Assembly: GCA_028287685.1 (NCBI GenBank)
Contig: JAQBPE010000264.1
Coordinates: forward strand, 1 to 49,023
Source: Cyanobacteria bacterium RYN_339
Lineage (GTDB): Bacteria > Cyanobacteriota > Sericytochromatia > S15B-MN24 > JAQBPE01
Direction of reading: 5' to 3'
DNA length: 49,023 nucleotides
Shown: positions 1-8,214 of the stretch, piece by piece
Layout of the letters: every line of letters starts with the position of its first letter
How positions within the stretch are numbered: position 1 is the first letter of the stretch
Translations under genes and position numbers: made by a program
Notes under the pieces: model-generated
Databases searched by the model: none
The model's input: only the letters and a program-made list of their open reading frames with translations
What the model was told of the DNA's origin: nothing

Positions 1-1197
1 AGTCACCGTGAACAGCGGGAGCGAGCAGATGACCAAGATCAAGGTGCCGGCGGCGAGGAAGCGCGCCGGGAACTTCATGACCAGCTGGGCCCAGTTGTAC
101 CACCAGCCGGAGACGCTGAAGCGCTCGATGAAGCGCGTCAGGCGGTAGGGCCAGTCGATGCGCTTGCCCAGGATGCCCAGCGCGGCCGGCAGCAGCGTGA
201 GCGAAAGGGCCACGGTAGCGAGCACCGTCAGCGAGCCGGCCAACGCCAGCGAGTTGGTGTCGATCAGCCCCGGGAAGAACAGGGCCAGGAAGCCGATCAT
301 GACCGTGAGGCCGGAGTAGAGGATCGCCTGGCCGGCGGTGGAAACCGTCTCCGCGACCGCGTCCTCCACGCTCATATCCTTCGCCAGCGCCTCGCGGAAG
401 CGGCTCACGATGATCAGCGAGTAGTCGATGCCCACGCCCAGGCCCACCATGCTGGAGATGGCCTGGGCCATCGCGCTGAGGTTCCACATGTGGCCGAACA
501 CGAAGAGCAGCGCCAGCGTCAGCACGGAGGCGACGGCGCCCACCAGCACCGGGATGCCGGCCGCGGCCAGGCCGCCGAATGCGGCCAGCAGGAAGAGCAT
601 GGCCAGCGGGATGATGCGGTGCTCCGCGGTGGTGGTGTCCTCCATCAGGACGCGCGTGCCGTCGAAGCCAATCGGGATCTCGCCCGTGACGAAGACCTTC
701 AGGCCGGGGTCTTCCTTCTGCCACTTCTCGATCACGGGCGCCAGGGCGTCGCGCGTCGGGTTCACGAATTGCTCGGCCGCCAGGTTGTCCTTGGCCTTCA
801 GGCCCAGGATGAAGAAGGTGCGGTGGCCGTCCGGGCTGCGCAGCGTGGCGATGGGGTGGTCGAGGAAGGACACGGCCCGGCCCACGAAGGGCTGCGCGGC
901 GGCGGTCTTCTCGAGCTCGCCGAGCAAGTCCTGGAAGGGCTCGTCCTCCAACACGTGCTTGGGGCTGGTGACCGTCACCAGGAAGCTGTATTGGAAGGGG
1001 TTGTCGAACTCCGTGCGCAGAAGGTCCGTGGCCCGGGAGGAGCTGCTGTCCGGGATGCCGGCCGCGCCGCCTTTGAGCACCTCGGGCGCGCGGGCGGCGC
1101 CGAGGCCGGCCACCACCAGCAGCACCAGCCAGACCGCCACCACTGCCTGGCGCCACTTGTAGAGCCAGACGCCGTACTTGTGGAAGCGAACGGTCAT
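1..1197 (-). CDS. MMPL/RND-family transporter, C-terminus missing
   Basis: This frame stays open from the ATG at 1197 to the window edge, giving 399 residues of a longer protein. Residues 1-35 hold a basic start and a first membrane helix. An extracytoplasmic loop of about 150 residues follows, then at least four hydrophobic segments, including the stretch reading SSMVGLGVGIDYSLIIVSRFRE. That GxDYxL/RFRE motif in the fourth to fifth helix is the hallmark of MMPL exporters, where the aspartate belongs to the proton relay. The family exports lipids, hopanoids or drugs across the inner membrane. No strong ribosome site precedes the ATG, so the exact start is less certain than the identity. The substrate cannot be read from the sequence. 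About half of a typical MMPL protein is present. Confidence 0.9.
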   Translation of the reverse strand, partial: MTVRFHKYGVWLYKWRQAVVAVWLVLLVVAGLGAARAPEVLKGGAAGIPDSSSSRATDLLRTEFDNPFQYSFLVTVTSPKHVLEDEPFQDLLGELEKTAAAQPFVGRAVSFLDHPIATLRSPDGHRTFFILGLKAKDNLAAEQFVNPTRDALAPVIEKWQKEDPGLKVFVTGEIPIGFDGTRVLMEDTTTAEHRIIPLAMLFLLAAFGGLAAAGIPVLVGAVASVLTLALLFVFGHMWNLSAMAQAISSMVGLGVGIDYSLIIVSRFREALAKDMSVEDAVAETVSTAGQAILYSGLTVMIGFLALFFPGLIDTNSLALAGSLTVLATVALSLTLLPAALGILGKRIDWPYRLTRFIERFSVSGWWYNWAQLVMKFPARFLAAGTLILVICSLPLFTVT

Positions 1198-1304
1198 GGG
1201 GTGGCCGGATTCGAGATGCACCTGGTCTTACCTCTTGCTTAGGAGGCAGCATGCTACCACGCACCTAGGTGAGGGCCAAGCCGACAAGCAAGGCAGGACG
1301 GGCT

Positions 1305-2105
1305 TTAGCCCAGGACCCGTTTGACGTAGTTCTGCGTCTCCGCGTACGGAGGCACCCCACCATACTTCTGTACCGCGCCAGGGCCTGCGTTGTAGGCCGC
1401 CACGGTCTTGGTGAGGTCGCCGTGGAACTGGTCCATCAATTGTTTGAGATACTTCACGCCGCCCTCCACGTTCTGGCGGGGGTCGTAGGCGTTGGTCACG
1501 CCCAGGCCCGCGGCGGTTCCCGGCATCAATTGCATCAGCCCCTGCGCGCCGACGGGCGAGGTGGCGTTGGGGTTGCCGCCGGACTCCTGGCGGATCACGT
1601 TGCGCACGACCCAGTCCGGCACCTGGTACTTGCCACTCATCTCGCCGATCAGGGTCTCGAGCTCCGGGCCCATGGGGCGGCTGGCAAGCTTGGCGACCGG
1701 CGCGGCTTCCACGTGGGCGTTGGGGATGCCCGTGACGGGGGGCGTGAGGTAGGCGCCGTAGGTCAGCAGGGGGCCGCCGACGCCGAGCACGCCCTGGAAG
1801 GGGGCCACGGACGCATCACTGTGAGGCGACGCCCCGCCGACGCCACCGCCCAAAAACGGGTTGGGCGCCTGGTGCACGCTGAACATGGCGCCGGCAGGTC
1901 CGCCCGCCGGGGCGGCCGGTTCGGGCGCGGGCGGCTTGACCGCGTTCTCCAGCGCATGCGCGAAGCTCTGTTCGAGGTGCTGGTCGAGCTGGTGCACCGG
2001 ATCCGGCCCGCCGTGGGCGATGTGATCGCGCAGCATCGCATCGGCCTGTTGGACGAAGCGCTGGGGCTGGCGAACGGGATCGGCAAGCGGGTACATCACG
2101 CTCAT
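1305..2105 (-). CDS. Lytic transglycosylase, SLT/GH23 type
   Basis: The last 120 residues are an SLT-type lytic transglycosylase domain, which cleaves peptidoglycan glycan strands to 1,6-anhydro products. The motif RQESGGNPNA carries the catalytic glutamate (about E174), followed by GAQGLMQLMPGTA and VAAYNAGPGAV, all intact. The first 140 residues are a low-complexity, Pro/Ala/Gly-rich region with a helical start, and I see no signal peptide. The enzyme may be exported by a non-Sec route or belong to an envelope-spanning machine. ATGs at 2138, 2105 and 2096 are in frame. I chose 2105 (MSVMYPL). A TACAAT -10-like hexamer overlaps this ATG, so 2096 with a very short or absent leader is also possible. 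The gene is divergent from the dehydrogenase at 2207. Confidence 0.85.
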   Translation of the reverse strand: MSVMYPLADPVRQPQRFVQQADAMLRDHIAHGGPDPVHQLDQHLEQSFAHALENAVKPPAPEPAAPAGGPAGAMFSVHQAPNPFLGGGVGGASPHSDASVAPFQGVLGVGGPLLTYGAYLTPPVTGIPNAHVEAAPVAKLASRPMGPELETLIGEMSGKYQVPDWVVRNVIRQESGGNPNATSPVGAQGLMQLMPGTAAGLGVTNAYDPRQNVEGGVKYLKQLMDQFHGDLTKTVAAYNAGPGAVQKYGGVPPYAETQNYVKRVLG

Positions 2106-2206
2106 TGTACCCGCCCGCCCCGCCGCTGCCCCGTGCATTCGTCACAGACCTTGACGAACGCTTGGCTGTAACGCACACTGGAGCGTCATTTGCGGGGAGG
2201 AACATA

Positions 2207-2983
2207 ATGCCTACGGCACTCATTACCGGCGCATCCAGCGGCATCGGAGCGGCGTTCGCGCGGCTGCTGGCCAAGGACAAGCACGACCTGGTCCTCGTCG
2301 CCCGGCGGGCGGACCGCCTGGACGCCCTCCGCGAGGAAATCGTCGCCGCGCATGGCGTGAAGGTGCTTTGTGTGCCCGCCGACCTGAGCCTGCCGGAGGC
2401 CCCGGCCGCCATCGCCGCCAAGGTGACGGAAGCCGGCCTGGTGGTGGACATCTTGATCAACAACGCCGGCCTGGGCAAGCACGGCGCCTTCACCACGGCG
2501 TCTTGGGAGATCGACCGCAGCATGATCGACCTCAACATCACGGCGTTGACCGCCATGACGCGCCAGTTCCTGCCCGGCATGGTCGAGCGCAAGACCGGCG
2601 GCGTGATCAACGTGGCGTCGACCGCGTCGTTCCAGCCCATCCCCTACATGGGGGTGTATGCGGCCACCAAGGCCTACGTGCTGTCGCTTTCCGAGGCGCT
2701 GGCGGAGGAGATGGCGCCGCATGGCGTGAAGATCGTCTGCCTGTGCCCCGGCCCCACGGAGTCGGAGTTCACGGCCGTGGCGGAGTTCAAGACGGACATC
2801 ACGGAGAAGGCGCCCATGATGAGCGCGGAGGCCGTGGCCGCCGAGGGCATCTCCGCCTTCCGCGCCGGCCGCGTGATCCAGATCCCGGGCATGATGAACG
2901 CCCTGACGGCCCTGAGCCCGCGCTTCCTGCCGCGCAGCATGGTCGCCAAGGTCACCGGGATGATCTTCAAGCCCAACCGCTAA
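2207..2983 (+). CDS. Short-chain dehydrogenase/reductase (SDR)
   Basis: This is a classical NAD(P)-dependent SDR of 258 residues. It has the cofactor motif TGASSGIG (residues 7-14), NNAG (85-88), the catalytic serine in NVAST (S138) and YAATK (Y151, K155), so the active site is complete. The arginine-rich stretch after the second strand (VARRADRL) suggests NADPH preference. The long C-terminal region with a hydrophobic end resembles the 3-oxoacyl/DltE-like group of SDRs. The start at 2207 is set by GGGGAGG at 2194-2200, and an upstream in-frame ATG at 2105 has no such site. Its 3' end overlaps the converging lipoprotein gene by four bases. The substrate is unknown. Confidence 0.9.
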   Translation: MPTALITGASSGIGAAFARLLAKDKHDLVLVARRADRLDALREEIVAAHGVKVLCVPADLSLPEAPAAIAAKVTEAGLVVDILINNAGLGKHGAFTTASWEIDRSMIDLNITALTAMTRQFLPGMVERKTGGVINVASTASFQPIPYMGVYAATKAYVLSLSEALAEEMAPHGVKIVCLCPGPTESEFTAVAEFKTDITEKAPMMSAEAVAAEGISAFRAGRVIQIPGMMNALTALSPRFLPRSMVAKVTGMIFKPNR

Positions 2984-3429
2984 GGGTAGGTGACGCGGGG
3001 CTTGGACTCGTTGATCCAGGCCCGCACCGCCGGGTCGCTGGTGACGGCTGCGAAGGCGCCTACCAGCGCGCTGGCGGTGTGCACGGCGTTGGGATCCTTC
3101 TTGGGGATCTGGTCGCGCAGCCGCGCGATCATGGGCCGCAGCTTGGTGATGCGGCGGCGCACCGCCTTGCTGATGTCTTCCGCGCCCTCGATCTGGGCCA
3201 CCTGCCGGTCGATGTAGCTGAGCTCGTCGAGGGCCTTCTCCCAGTCGCGCGCCACCACATCCGCATGCAAGCGGGGCGCGTGGCCGTAGGCGTCACGGAA
3301 CCCCCGCTCGTCCGGCGACAGCACGCCGCCCTGGCTCTTGGCGGCCTGGGCGCTGCCGCCACCGCCGCCGCCGCCGGGATGGCAACCGGTAGCCAGGAGG
3401 AAAACCAGAAGGAGCGCGGTTCTCTGCAT
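2980..3429 (-). CDS. Small lipoprotein, function unknown
   Basis: A 149-residue protein with a short signal peptide ending in the lipobox LATGC (Cys16), followed by a run of seven glycines. The remainder is predicted helical (for example DWEKALDELSYIDRQVAQIEG and ISKAVRRRITKLRPMIARLRDQ) and probably forms a small helical bundle at the membrane surface. I recognise no family. It is placed just after the 325-aa gene and the TPR/M1-like pair on the same strand, so it may be the last member of that envelope cluster. The upstream GGGTGAG is a plausible ribosome site. Confidence 0.8.
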   Translation of the reverse strand: MQRTALLLVFLLATGCHPGGGGGGGSAQAAKSQGGVLSPDERGFRDAYGHAPRLHADVVARDWEKALDELSYIDRQVAQIEGAEDISKAVRRRITKLRPMIARLRDQIPKKDPNAVHTASALVGAFAAVTSDPAVRAWINESKPRVTYP

Positions 3430-3480
3430 ATCTCACCCTACTCCGGGCCGGTGGCCGGCCGCTTCGTCCAACTTGGCCAA

Positions 3481-4458
3481 CTAGCCTGGGCGGGGGAACG
3501 GCACGATCTTCGCGGCAAGCGCATCGGCTTCGGCCGGCGTCAGCCCGTCCAATTCCGGCCGCGGGGTCTCCCGCCAGAGCGCCTCCAAGGAGGCCTGCGC
3601 CTTTTCGCGATCGGCCGGCTCGCGCGGCGGGAACTCTTCGAGGAACGCCGGCAGCGCGTCTGCCAGGTTCGGCACCTGGCTCAGGTAGCGGCGGGCGGCG
3701 GCGTCGGTGTGGAAGTGGGCCAGCCGAACCTGGCGGCCGTCCGCGGACACCAGCAGCCGGGGCTCCACGCCTACCAGCCGGGCCGTGAAGGCTTCGGGCG
3801 GCGTGCCCTGGCGGTAGTCGATCAAGCCGAGCACGCGGGCCAACAGCCGCTCGAACGGCACCCAACCGCCCAGCTCCTCCAGCACGTCGCAGGCCGCATC
3901 CAGCACCCGGGCGCTGCGGCGGCGCAACACGCCCTCGTCGCGATCCAGGCGCGGCACATGGTCCAGCACCAGCAAGGGGGTGGTCACGTCGCGCACGTGC
4001 ACGAGCACGTCGTCGCCGTGGGCGAAGCCGACGGCCGCGTACCAGGCGTCTACGCCCGGCAGGACCAGCGCCTTGGCGTCGGGTCCGCCCGGGGCCAAGC
4101 TGGCGCGGTGCGGCCCCGCCGGTGGCTCGTCCAGGCCGCGCCAACTCACCTCGCCCGGTGGACCCTGGGTAGCGAGTGCCACCGCCACCTCCGTGCCGTC
4201 CAGGCGGAGCACGCCCTGGGCATGTTCCCAGGGCTGGGGCGTGAGCCGGAAGTTGGCGGCCGTCACGCGTTCGCGCAGCAAGGCCAGCTCGCCGTTGCCC
4301 AGCCGTGTGATCTGGGGCGCCGCCGCCACCCGCTCGCGCAAGGCCGCCAGGCCGGCCGGATCGGCGGCCGATAGCTCGCGTTCCAATGCCTCGAGCGGCA
4401 TGTGGCCGTCGTTTTGCTCCAGGCAGTTCACGATCCAGTCGAGGTCCCCGGGTTGCAT
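3481..4458 (-). CDS. Unrecognised 325-aa cytoplasmic protein
   Basis: Clear coding sequence with a good ribosome site (GGAGGACGG before the ATG at 4458) but no family I recognise. Residues 1-65 (LDWIVNCLEQNDGHMPLEALERELS...ITRLGNGELALLRERV) look like a winged-helix fold, and a second similar segment follows around residues 185-240 (LDAACDVLEELGGWVPFERLLARVLG). Between them is a beta-rich segment. There is no signal peptide, membrane helix or obvious catalytic motif. The tandem winged-helix-like pattern would fit a nucleic-acid-binding or scaffold protein, but that is an inference. It lies downstream of the M1-like gene on the same strand with an 83-base gap. Confidence 0.75.
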   Translation of the reverse strand: MQPGDLDWIVNCLEQNDGHMPLEALERELSAADPAGLAALRERVAAAPQITRLGNGELALLRERVTAANFRLTPQPWEHAQGVLRLDGTEVAVALATQGPPGEVSWRGLDEPPAGPHRASLAPGGPDAKALVLPGVDAWYAAVGFAHGDDVLVHVRDVTTPLLVLDHVPRLDRDEGVLRRRSARVLDAACDVLEELGGWVPFERLLARVLGLIDYRQGTPPEAFTARLVGVEPRLLVSADGRQVRLAHFHTDAAARRYLSQVPNLADALPAFLEEFPPREPADREKAQASLEALWRETPRPELDGLTPAEADALAAKIVPFPRPG

Positions 4459-4541
4459 AGGCCGTCCTCCAACCGGATCATTTTACGGCCGGCGGCGACG
4501 GGATGAAACAGGCTAGTTCGCGGTTCTATTGGGAGCGCGCT

Positions 4542-6371
4542 TTACTGGGCCGGGGCCGTGAGGTCGATCGGCTCGACGGGCGTAGCCAGGACGTCATGCA
4601 GCGGATCCACGAAGAGCTTCGTCGGCTTCGAGCGGGCCACCAGCTTGAAGCCCGTCCGCTGGGCGCGCACCGGCACCTCGTAAAGCACCTGGCCCTTGGC
4701 AGTGCTCACGACCATCGGCAGCCCCAGGAAGTAGGCGGGGGCTTGCTGCACCACCTCGCCGGTGATCTCGTAGAGGTCCTTGCCCTTCGCCGTGACCTCG
4801 ATGTTCTCCAGCTCGAAGCCGGGGATCCCAGCGTGGCCGAGCCACTGGTCGAAGAACGGCTCCAGCACCTTGCCCGAAGCGATCTCGAAGGCCTTGCGGA
4901 AGCGCGTCAGCGTCACGGCCTCGCCCCGTTGGGCGTAGAGCCCGCGCAGGGCCTGGTCGAAGGCCGCGTTGCCCACCTGGCGTCGCAGCATGTGCAGCAC
5001 CAGGATCGCGCGTGCATCCACCTGGTCCGGCGTCATGCCGGGCTCGCGGGGGGTGTCGTCGGGCGTCATCAGGCCTTCCCAGATCACGGCCTGCGCCTCG
5101 GCCAGGCCCTGGCGGAAGGCCTTGGGACCGCCCAGCTTGGCCTGGTAAAGCTGCGCCATATAGGCGCCGACGCCCTGGGTCATGAAGCGTCGCTCGAAGG
5201 GCGTGCCTTCGTAGCGGACGTTGGCGACCCAGGCTTGCGCCAGGCCACGCGCCAGCACCTCATGGGCCAGTGCCGGCGAGATAAGGGCGGCATGCGGCAT
5301 GGGGATGGCCGCGGGGGAGGCCAGCTCCGGGTGGGCCTCCAACAGCACGACCGCCAGGTGGTGGGTGGCCGGCGCGCCGTAGTGCGTCGTGTAGAAGGCG
5401 GCTGTGGCCCGGCCGGACTCCAGCAAATCGACGCCAACGCCCTTGTTCTCGGGGGGCACCAGCGCCGCCAGGCGCGGCTCGCCCTTTTCGCCCTCCATGC
5501 GCTCCAGCGGGCCCGCGAACAGGCTTTCGCCGGCGATCGCCGCGTCCGCCGTCCACAAGAAGGTCCAACGGTCTGCTTCCCGCTCAACCGCATGGGGCTC
5601 GCCGGCGGCGGACGCCTCCATTCCAGGGGGCAGCACGGCCGTCAACTGGAAGGTGGCGAAGGCGCCATCGGCGGGCTGCGGGTACCAGCCGGCGCGGGCC
5701 GGCAGGATCAGCAGCCCGGCTGGCGCCTGGACCGGCAGGTCGCCGGTATAGGCCAGGGTCACGGGCCCGGCGTCCGGCGCCTGGAAGTAAATCAGCTCGT
5801 CGGTCTGGACCACGGCCCACGGTTGGTCGCCGGCGGTGGCACCCGCCACCTTGAGGCCCGGTGCCAGGCGCAGGAACACGCGGCGGTCCGGCCCTTGGGC
5901 CTCCAGCGTCAAAGTGTCGGAGGCCGCGAGTTTGCCGTTGCGGAGGTCGACGGCCAGGTTGTGGGCCGTCACGCGCACCTCGCCGTGGTCGACGTCGATC
6001 GGCTCGCCGGCGACCCAGCTGGCGCCGCGTGGCACGATTTCCAGGTTGAAGCGCCCTTCGGCTCGCTGGCCGTTCGCTTCGCGCGCGGCCAGCGAGAGCC
6101 GGCCGCCCAGGCGCTGGCCCAGGTGGTAAAACGGCGTGAACTTCACGTCCCACGCCACCGGGTCGAGCTTGCCCGCCCGCACGTCGTGCCAGCGCCGCTG
6201 GAGGAAGGCCAGGGCCGGGTCGCCTTTGGCGGGGAACAGCGGGGCCACGTGGCTCCATTCCCCGGAGCCCAGCGCGTCCTGCAAGGCCTTGGCGAAGGCC
6301 TCGTCGCCCGTCGGGACCTTCGCGGGGGCCGGCTGGGTGAACAGAGACAGCGCGATGAGGGCGGCTAACAT
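4542..6371 (-). CDS. M1 aminopeptidase-like protein with degenerate zinc site
   Basis: A secreted 609-residue protein with a short signal peptide (MLAALIALSLFTQPAPA) and an M1-peptidase layout: a beta-rich N-terminal region (to about 210), a catalytic-like region and a typical helical tail (VLHMLRRQVGNAAFDQALRGLY ... ASGKVLEPFFDQWLGHAGIPGF). The zinc motif HExxH is HEVLA at 370-374, with the second histidine replaced, and the downstream ligand in the usual NEG motif is TQG at 398-400, with Glu replaced by Gln. Two of the three zinc ligands are therefore lost and the protein is probably not a peptidase. It could act as a binding or chaperone-like module. The start is the ATG four bases after the stop of the TPR gene, suggesting translational coupling. 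Confidence 0.85.
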   Translation of the reverse strand: MLAALIALSLFTQPAPAKVPTGDEAFAKALQDALGSGEWSHVAPLFPAKGDPALAFLQRRWHDVRAGKLDPVAWDVKFTPFYHLGQRLGGRLSLAAREANGQRAEGRFNLEIVPRGASWVAGEPIDVDHGEVRVTAHNLAVDLRNGKLAASDTLTLEAQGPDRRVFLRLAPGLKVAGATAGDQPWAVVQTDELIYFQAPDAGPVTLAYTGDLPVQAPAGLLILPARAGWYPQPADGAFATFQLTAVLPPGMEASAAGEPHAVEREADRWTFLWTADAAIAGESLFAGPLERMEGEKGEPRLAALVPPENKGVGVDLLESGRATAAFYTTHYGAPATHHLAVVLLEAHPELASPAAIPMPHAALISPALAHEVLARGLAQAWVANVRYEGTPFERRFMTQGVGAYMAQLYQAKLGGPKAFRQGLAEAQAVIWEGLMTPDDTPREPGMTPDQVDARAILVLHMLRRQVGNAAFDQALRGLYAQRGEAVTLTRFRKAFEIASGKVLEPFFDQWLGHAGIPGFELENIEVTAKGKDLYEITGEVVQQAPAYFLGLPMVVSTAKGQVLYEVPVRAQRTGFKLVARSKPTKLFVDPLHDVLATPVEPIDLTAPAQ

Positions 6372-6375
6372 TCCC

Positions 6376-7032
6376 CTAGCGTAACAGGTCGTCGACGTTC
6401 TGGTAGAGCAGCACGGACTTCTGCATCTCCGACAGCGCCTTGTCCTTGAAGCCCTGGGCCAGGAAGGTGCGCGCCAGCAGGGCATGGCCCTGGGGCGTCT
6501 CGCCGGCCTGGAGGTGGCGCTGGCAGTAATCGACGGAGCGGTCGTACCACTTCATCGCGAAGCAGGCCTCGGCCAGGTCGTAGTAGACGGCCTGCAGCGA
6601 GCGGCCGGAGTTGAGGCGGATCAAGCCCTCCAGCACCCAGATCGTCTCCGGGAAGCGGCCCTGGCGCAGCATGGCGTGGCCCCAGAGCGCCTGGATTTCT
6701 GGATTTCGCTGGTCCAGCCTGTAAGCCTTCTCCGCGCTGGAGGCGCACTGGGCCCAACGGCGCAGGCGCTGGTAAAGCAGCCCCAGTCGGTAATAGGCCT
6801 CCACGATGCCTGGATCGGCCTGGATCGCGATCTGGTACTCCGTGACCGCAGCCTCCCACTGCCCCTGGTTCATGAGGTCGGTGGCCTTCTCGAAGACGTC
6901 CCCGGCGCGGCGCGGCGCCGTGCTGGGCTTCGGCGGCTCGATGTACTCCTCCGCCCGCACGGGGGGCGCGGCGATCGCCCCCAGCGCCAGGGCGGCGAGC
7001 AGCAGGCGAGTGTACTTGGTTGCTTGGGTCAT
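6376..7032 (-). CDS. Exported TPR-repeat protein
   Basis: A 218-residue protein with a signal peptide (YTRLLLAALALGAIAAPPVRAEE) and at least four TPR-like helix pairs from about residue 45 onward, such as AGDVFEKATDLMNQGQWEAAVTEYQIAIQADPG and VEAYYRLGLLYQRLRRWAQCASSAEKAYRLD. TPR proteins are protein-protein adaptors, and this one should act in the periplasm or outside. It is the first gene of a short operon with the M1-like protein four bases downstream, so the two may form a complex. AGGA just before the ATG serves as ribosome site, and a TAGAAT -10 element at 7048-7053 implies a leader of only about 10 nucleotides. Confidence 0.88.
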   Translation of the reverse strand: MTQATKYTRLLLAALALGAIAAPPVRAEEYIEPPKPSTAPRRAGDVFEKATDLMNQGQWEAAVTEYQIAIQADPGIVEAYYRLGLLYQRLRRWAQCASSAEKAYRLDQRNPEIQALWGHAMLRQGRFPETIWVLEGLIRLNSGRSLQAVYYDLAEACFAMKWYDRSVDYCQRHLQAGETPQGHALLARTFLAQGFKDKALSEMQKSVLLYQNVDDLLR

Positions 7033-7047
7033 CGTCCTGAATTCCGC

Positions 7048-7053
7048 ATTCTA
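7048..7053 (-). promoter_or_regulatory. Extended -10 element before the TPR gene
   Basis: On the minus strand the sequence reads TGGTAGAAT, an extended -10 (TGn plus TAGAAT). Transcription would start near 7041 and give a leader of about 10 bases before the ATG at 7032. No convincing -35 is visible. The 152-base gap to the divergent gene at 7185 also contains a GTTAAC palindrome, and I see nothing else in it. Confidence 0.45.
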
Positions 7054-7184
7054 CCAGGGGTTCCGGGCATGAGCATACAGGCTCTTCTTTCCACGCGCGG
7101 TGATGCCACTAACTTTAGACGCTGTTAACAGGGCGTTAATCGCAGCTTGACCGGGCTTCGGGCCTGCCCGCGCGATAAGGCTGT

Positions 7185-8207
7185 ATGCAGGTCTCCCCCC
7201 TCGCCAGCCGGGTGCTCGCCCCCGCCGCCGCCGCCCCGGCCGCGGCGGATCCGGCGCTGGGCAACAACGCGGACCTGGTGGACGTGCTCAAGCTTCGGAT
7301 GAGCGCCGTGGGCGATCTGCCGGGTGGCAGCGCGCTGAAGCTGGCCACGGCCCTGGACTCCGGGCTCGATGCCGACGACGCCTACGACATGGCCAGCGCG
7401 GCGAACGCGGCGCTGGCGGCGATCGCCCCCGCGCTGAACGAGACCCTGCTGGGCGCGGGCCTCAACGCCATGATGCTGGGTTCAGGCGGCAAGGAGCTGA
7501 AGGCCCAGCACCAGGCTTTGAAGGCCAGCATGGACACCTACAAGCAGGCGCCCGACGGCGACCACGTCGATGCCGCCCTGGGCGTGGCCGCCGCCGCCAC
7601 CAAGCTGACGGTGATGTACCGGACGGCGGTCAACGCCGGCAGCGCCGTCGTGAAGTACGCCTTGAAGGCGGTTGGCAAGGTGCCGGCCCTGGCGGGAGAC
7701 GCCGCCAGCATCGGCCGCGCGGCCGCCCAGGTGGTTGACTCGCCCGTCGGCGTGGGGCTGCGCTTCGTCAACAAGTGGATCCCGCTGCTGAACGCTACCT
7801 GGACGCTGATGGCCTTCCGCACGGCTTACCAGGTCTTCGGCGACCACAAGGCGTCGCACACCTCGCGCACGCTGGCCTGCCTGAACATCGGCGCGTCGGT
7901 GGGCGTGCTGCTGGCCGGCATCTGGGCCGGCATGCCGGCCTTCCTGGCCACGGTGGCGGTGGGCTTGCTGTTCGACATGGGCCTGGCGGGCAGCCGCCAA
8001 GTGGACGCCGCCGGTGGCCAGATGGACGCCCAGATGGCCGCCGCCGCCGCGGACCCGGTGGCGGGGCTGCAGGCCTTCGGGAGCTGGTTGGTCCGGTTGG
8101 GTCGCGCGATGTTCCGGCAGCAGGCGCAGAAGACAGGCGACGCGGTCGATCGGTTGACGCCCAAGCGTCGCGTACCGGTCGCGAAGGACCGGGTGCTGGT
8201 CGGTTAA
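7185..8207 (+). CDS. Unknown protein with central membrane segments
   Basis: A 340-residue Ala-rich protein with no signal peptide and no family I recognise. Residues 1-90 are helical and begin with a Pro/Ala-rich tail. Residues 100-165 are amphipathic helices. From about 200 to 270 there are two or three hydrophobic segments (PLLNATWTLMAFRTAYQVF, TLACLNIGASVGVLLAGIWAGMPAFLATVAVGLLFDMGLAG). The basic C-terminus (KRRVPVAKDRV) would sit in the cytoplasm. The N-terminal style, a short polar tail running straight into helices, resembles that of the LysM protein at 25083. AAGG at 7177-7180 is close to the ATG but usable. Confidence 0.7.
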   Translation: MQVSPLASRVLAPAAAAPAAADPALGNNADLVDVLKLRMSAVGDLPGGSALKLATALDSGLDADDAYDMASAANAALAAIAPALNETLLGAGLNAMMLGSGGKELKAQHQALKASMDTYKQAPDGDHVDAALGVAAAATKLTVMYRTAVNAGSAVVKYALKAVGKVPALAGDAASIGRAAAQVVDSPVGVGLRFVNKWIPLLNATWTLMAFRTAYQVFGDHKASHTSRTLACLNIGASVGVLLAGIWAGMPAFLATVAVGLLFDMGLAGSRQVDAAGGQMDAQMAAAAADPVAGLQAFGSWLVRLGRAMFRQQAQKTGDAVDRLTPKRRVPVAKDRVLVG

Positions 8208-8214
8208 GGAACTG

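Noticed and set aside
2368-4374. Long open plus-strand frame of over 600 codons
   Set aside because: It runs through the SDR gene in another frame and antisense to the lipoprotein and the 325-aa gene, has a Gly/Arg/His-rich, low-complexity translation, no ribosome site and no family motif. It is a by-product of high G+C codon use.
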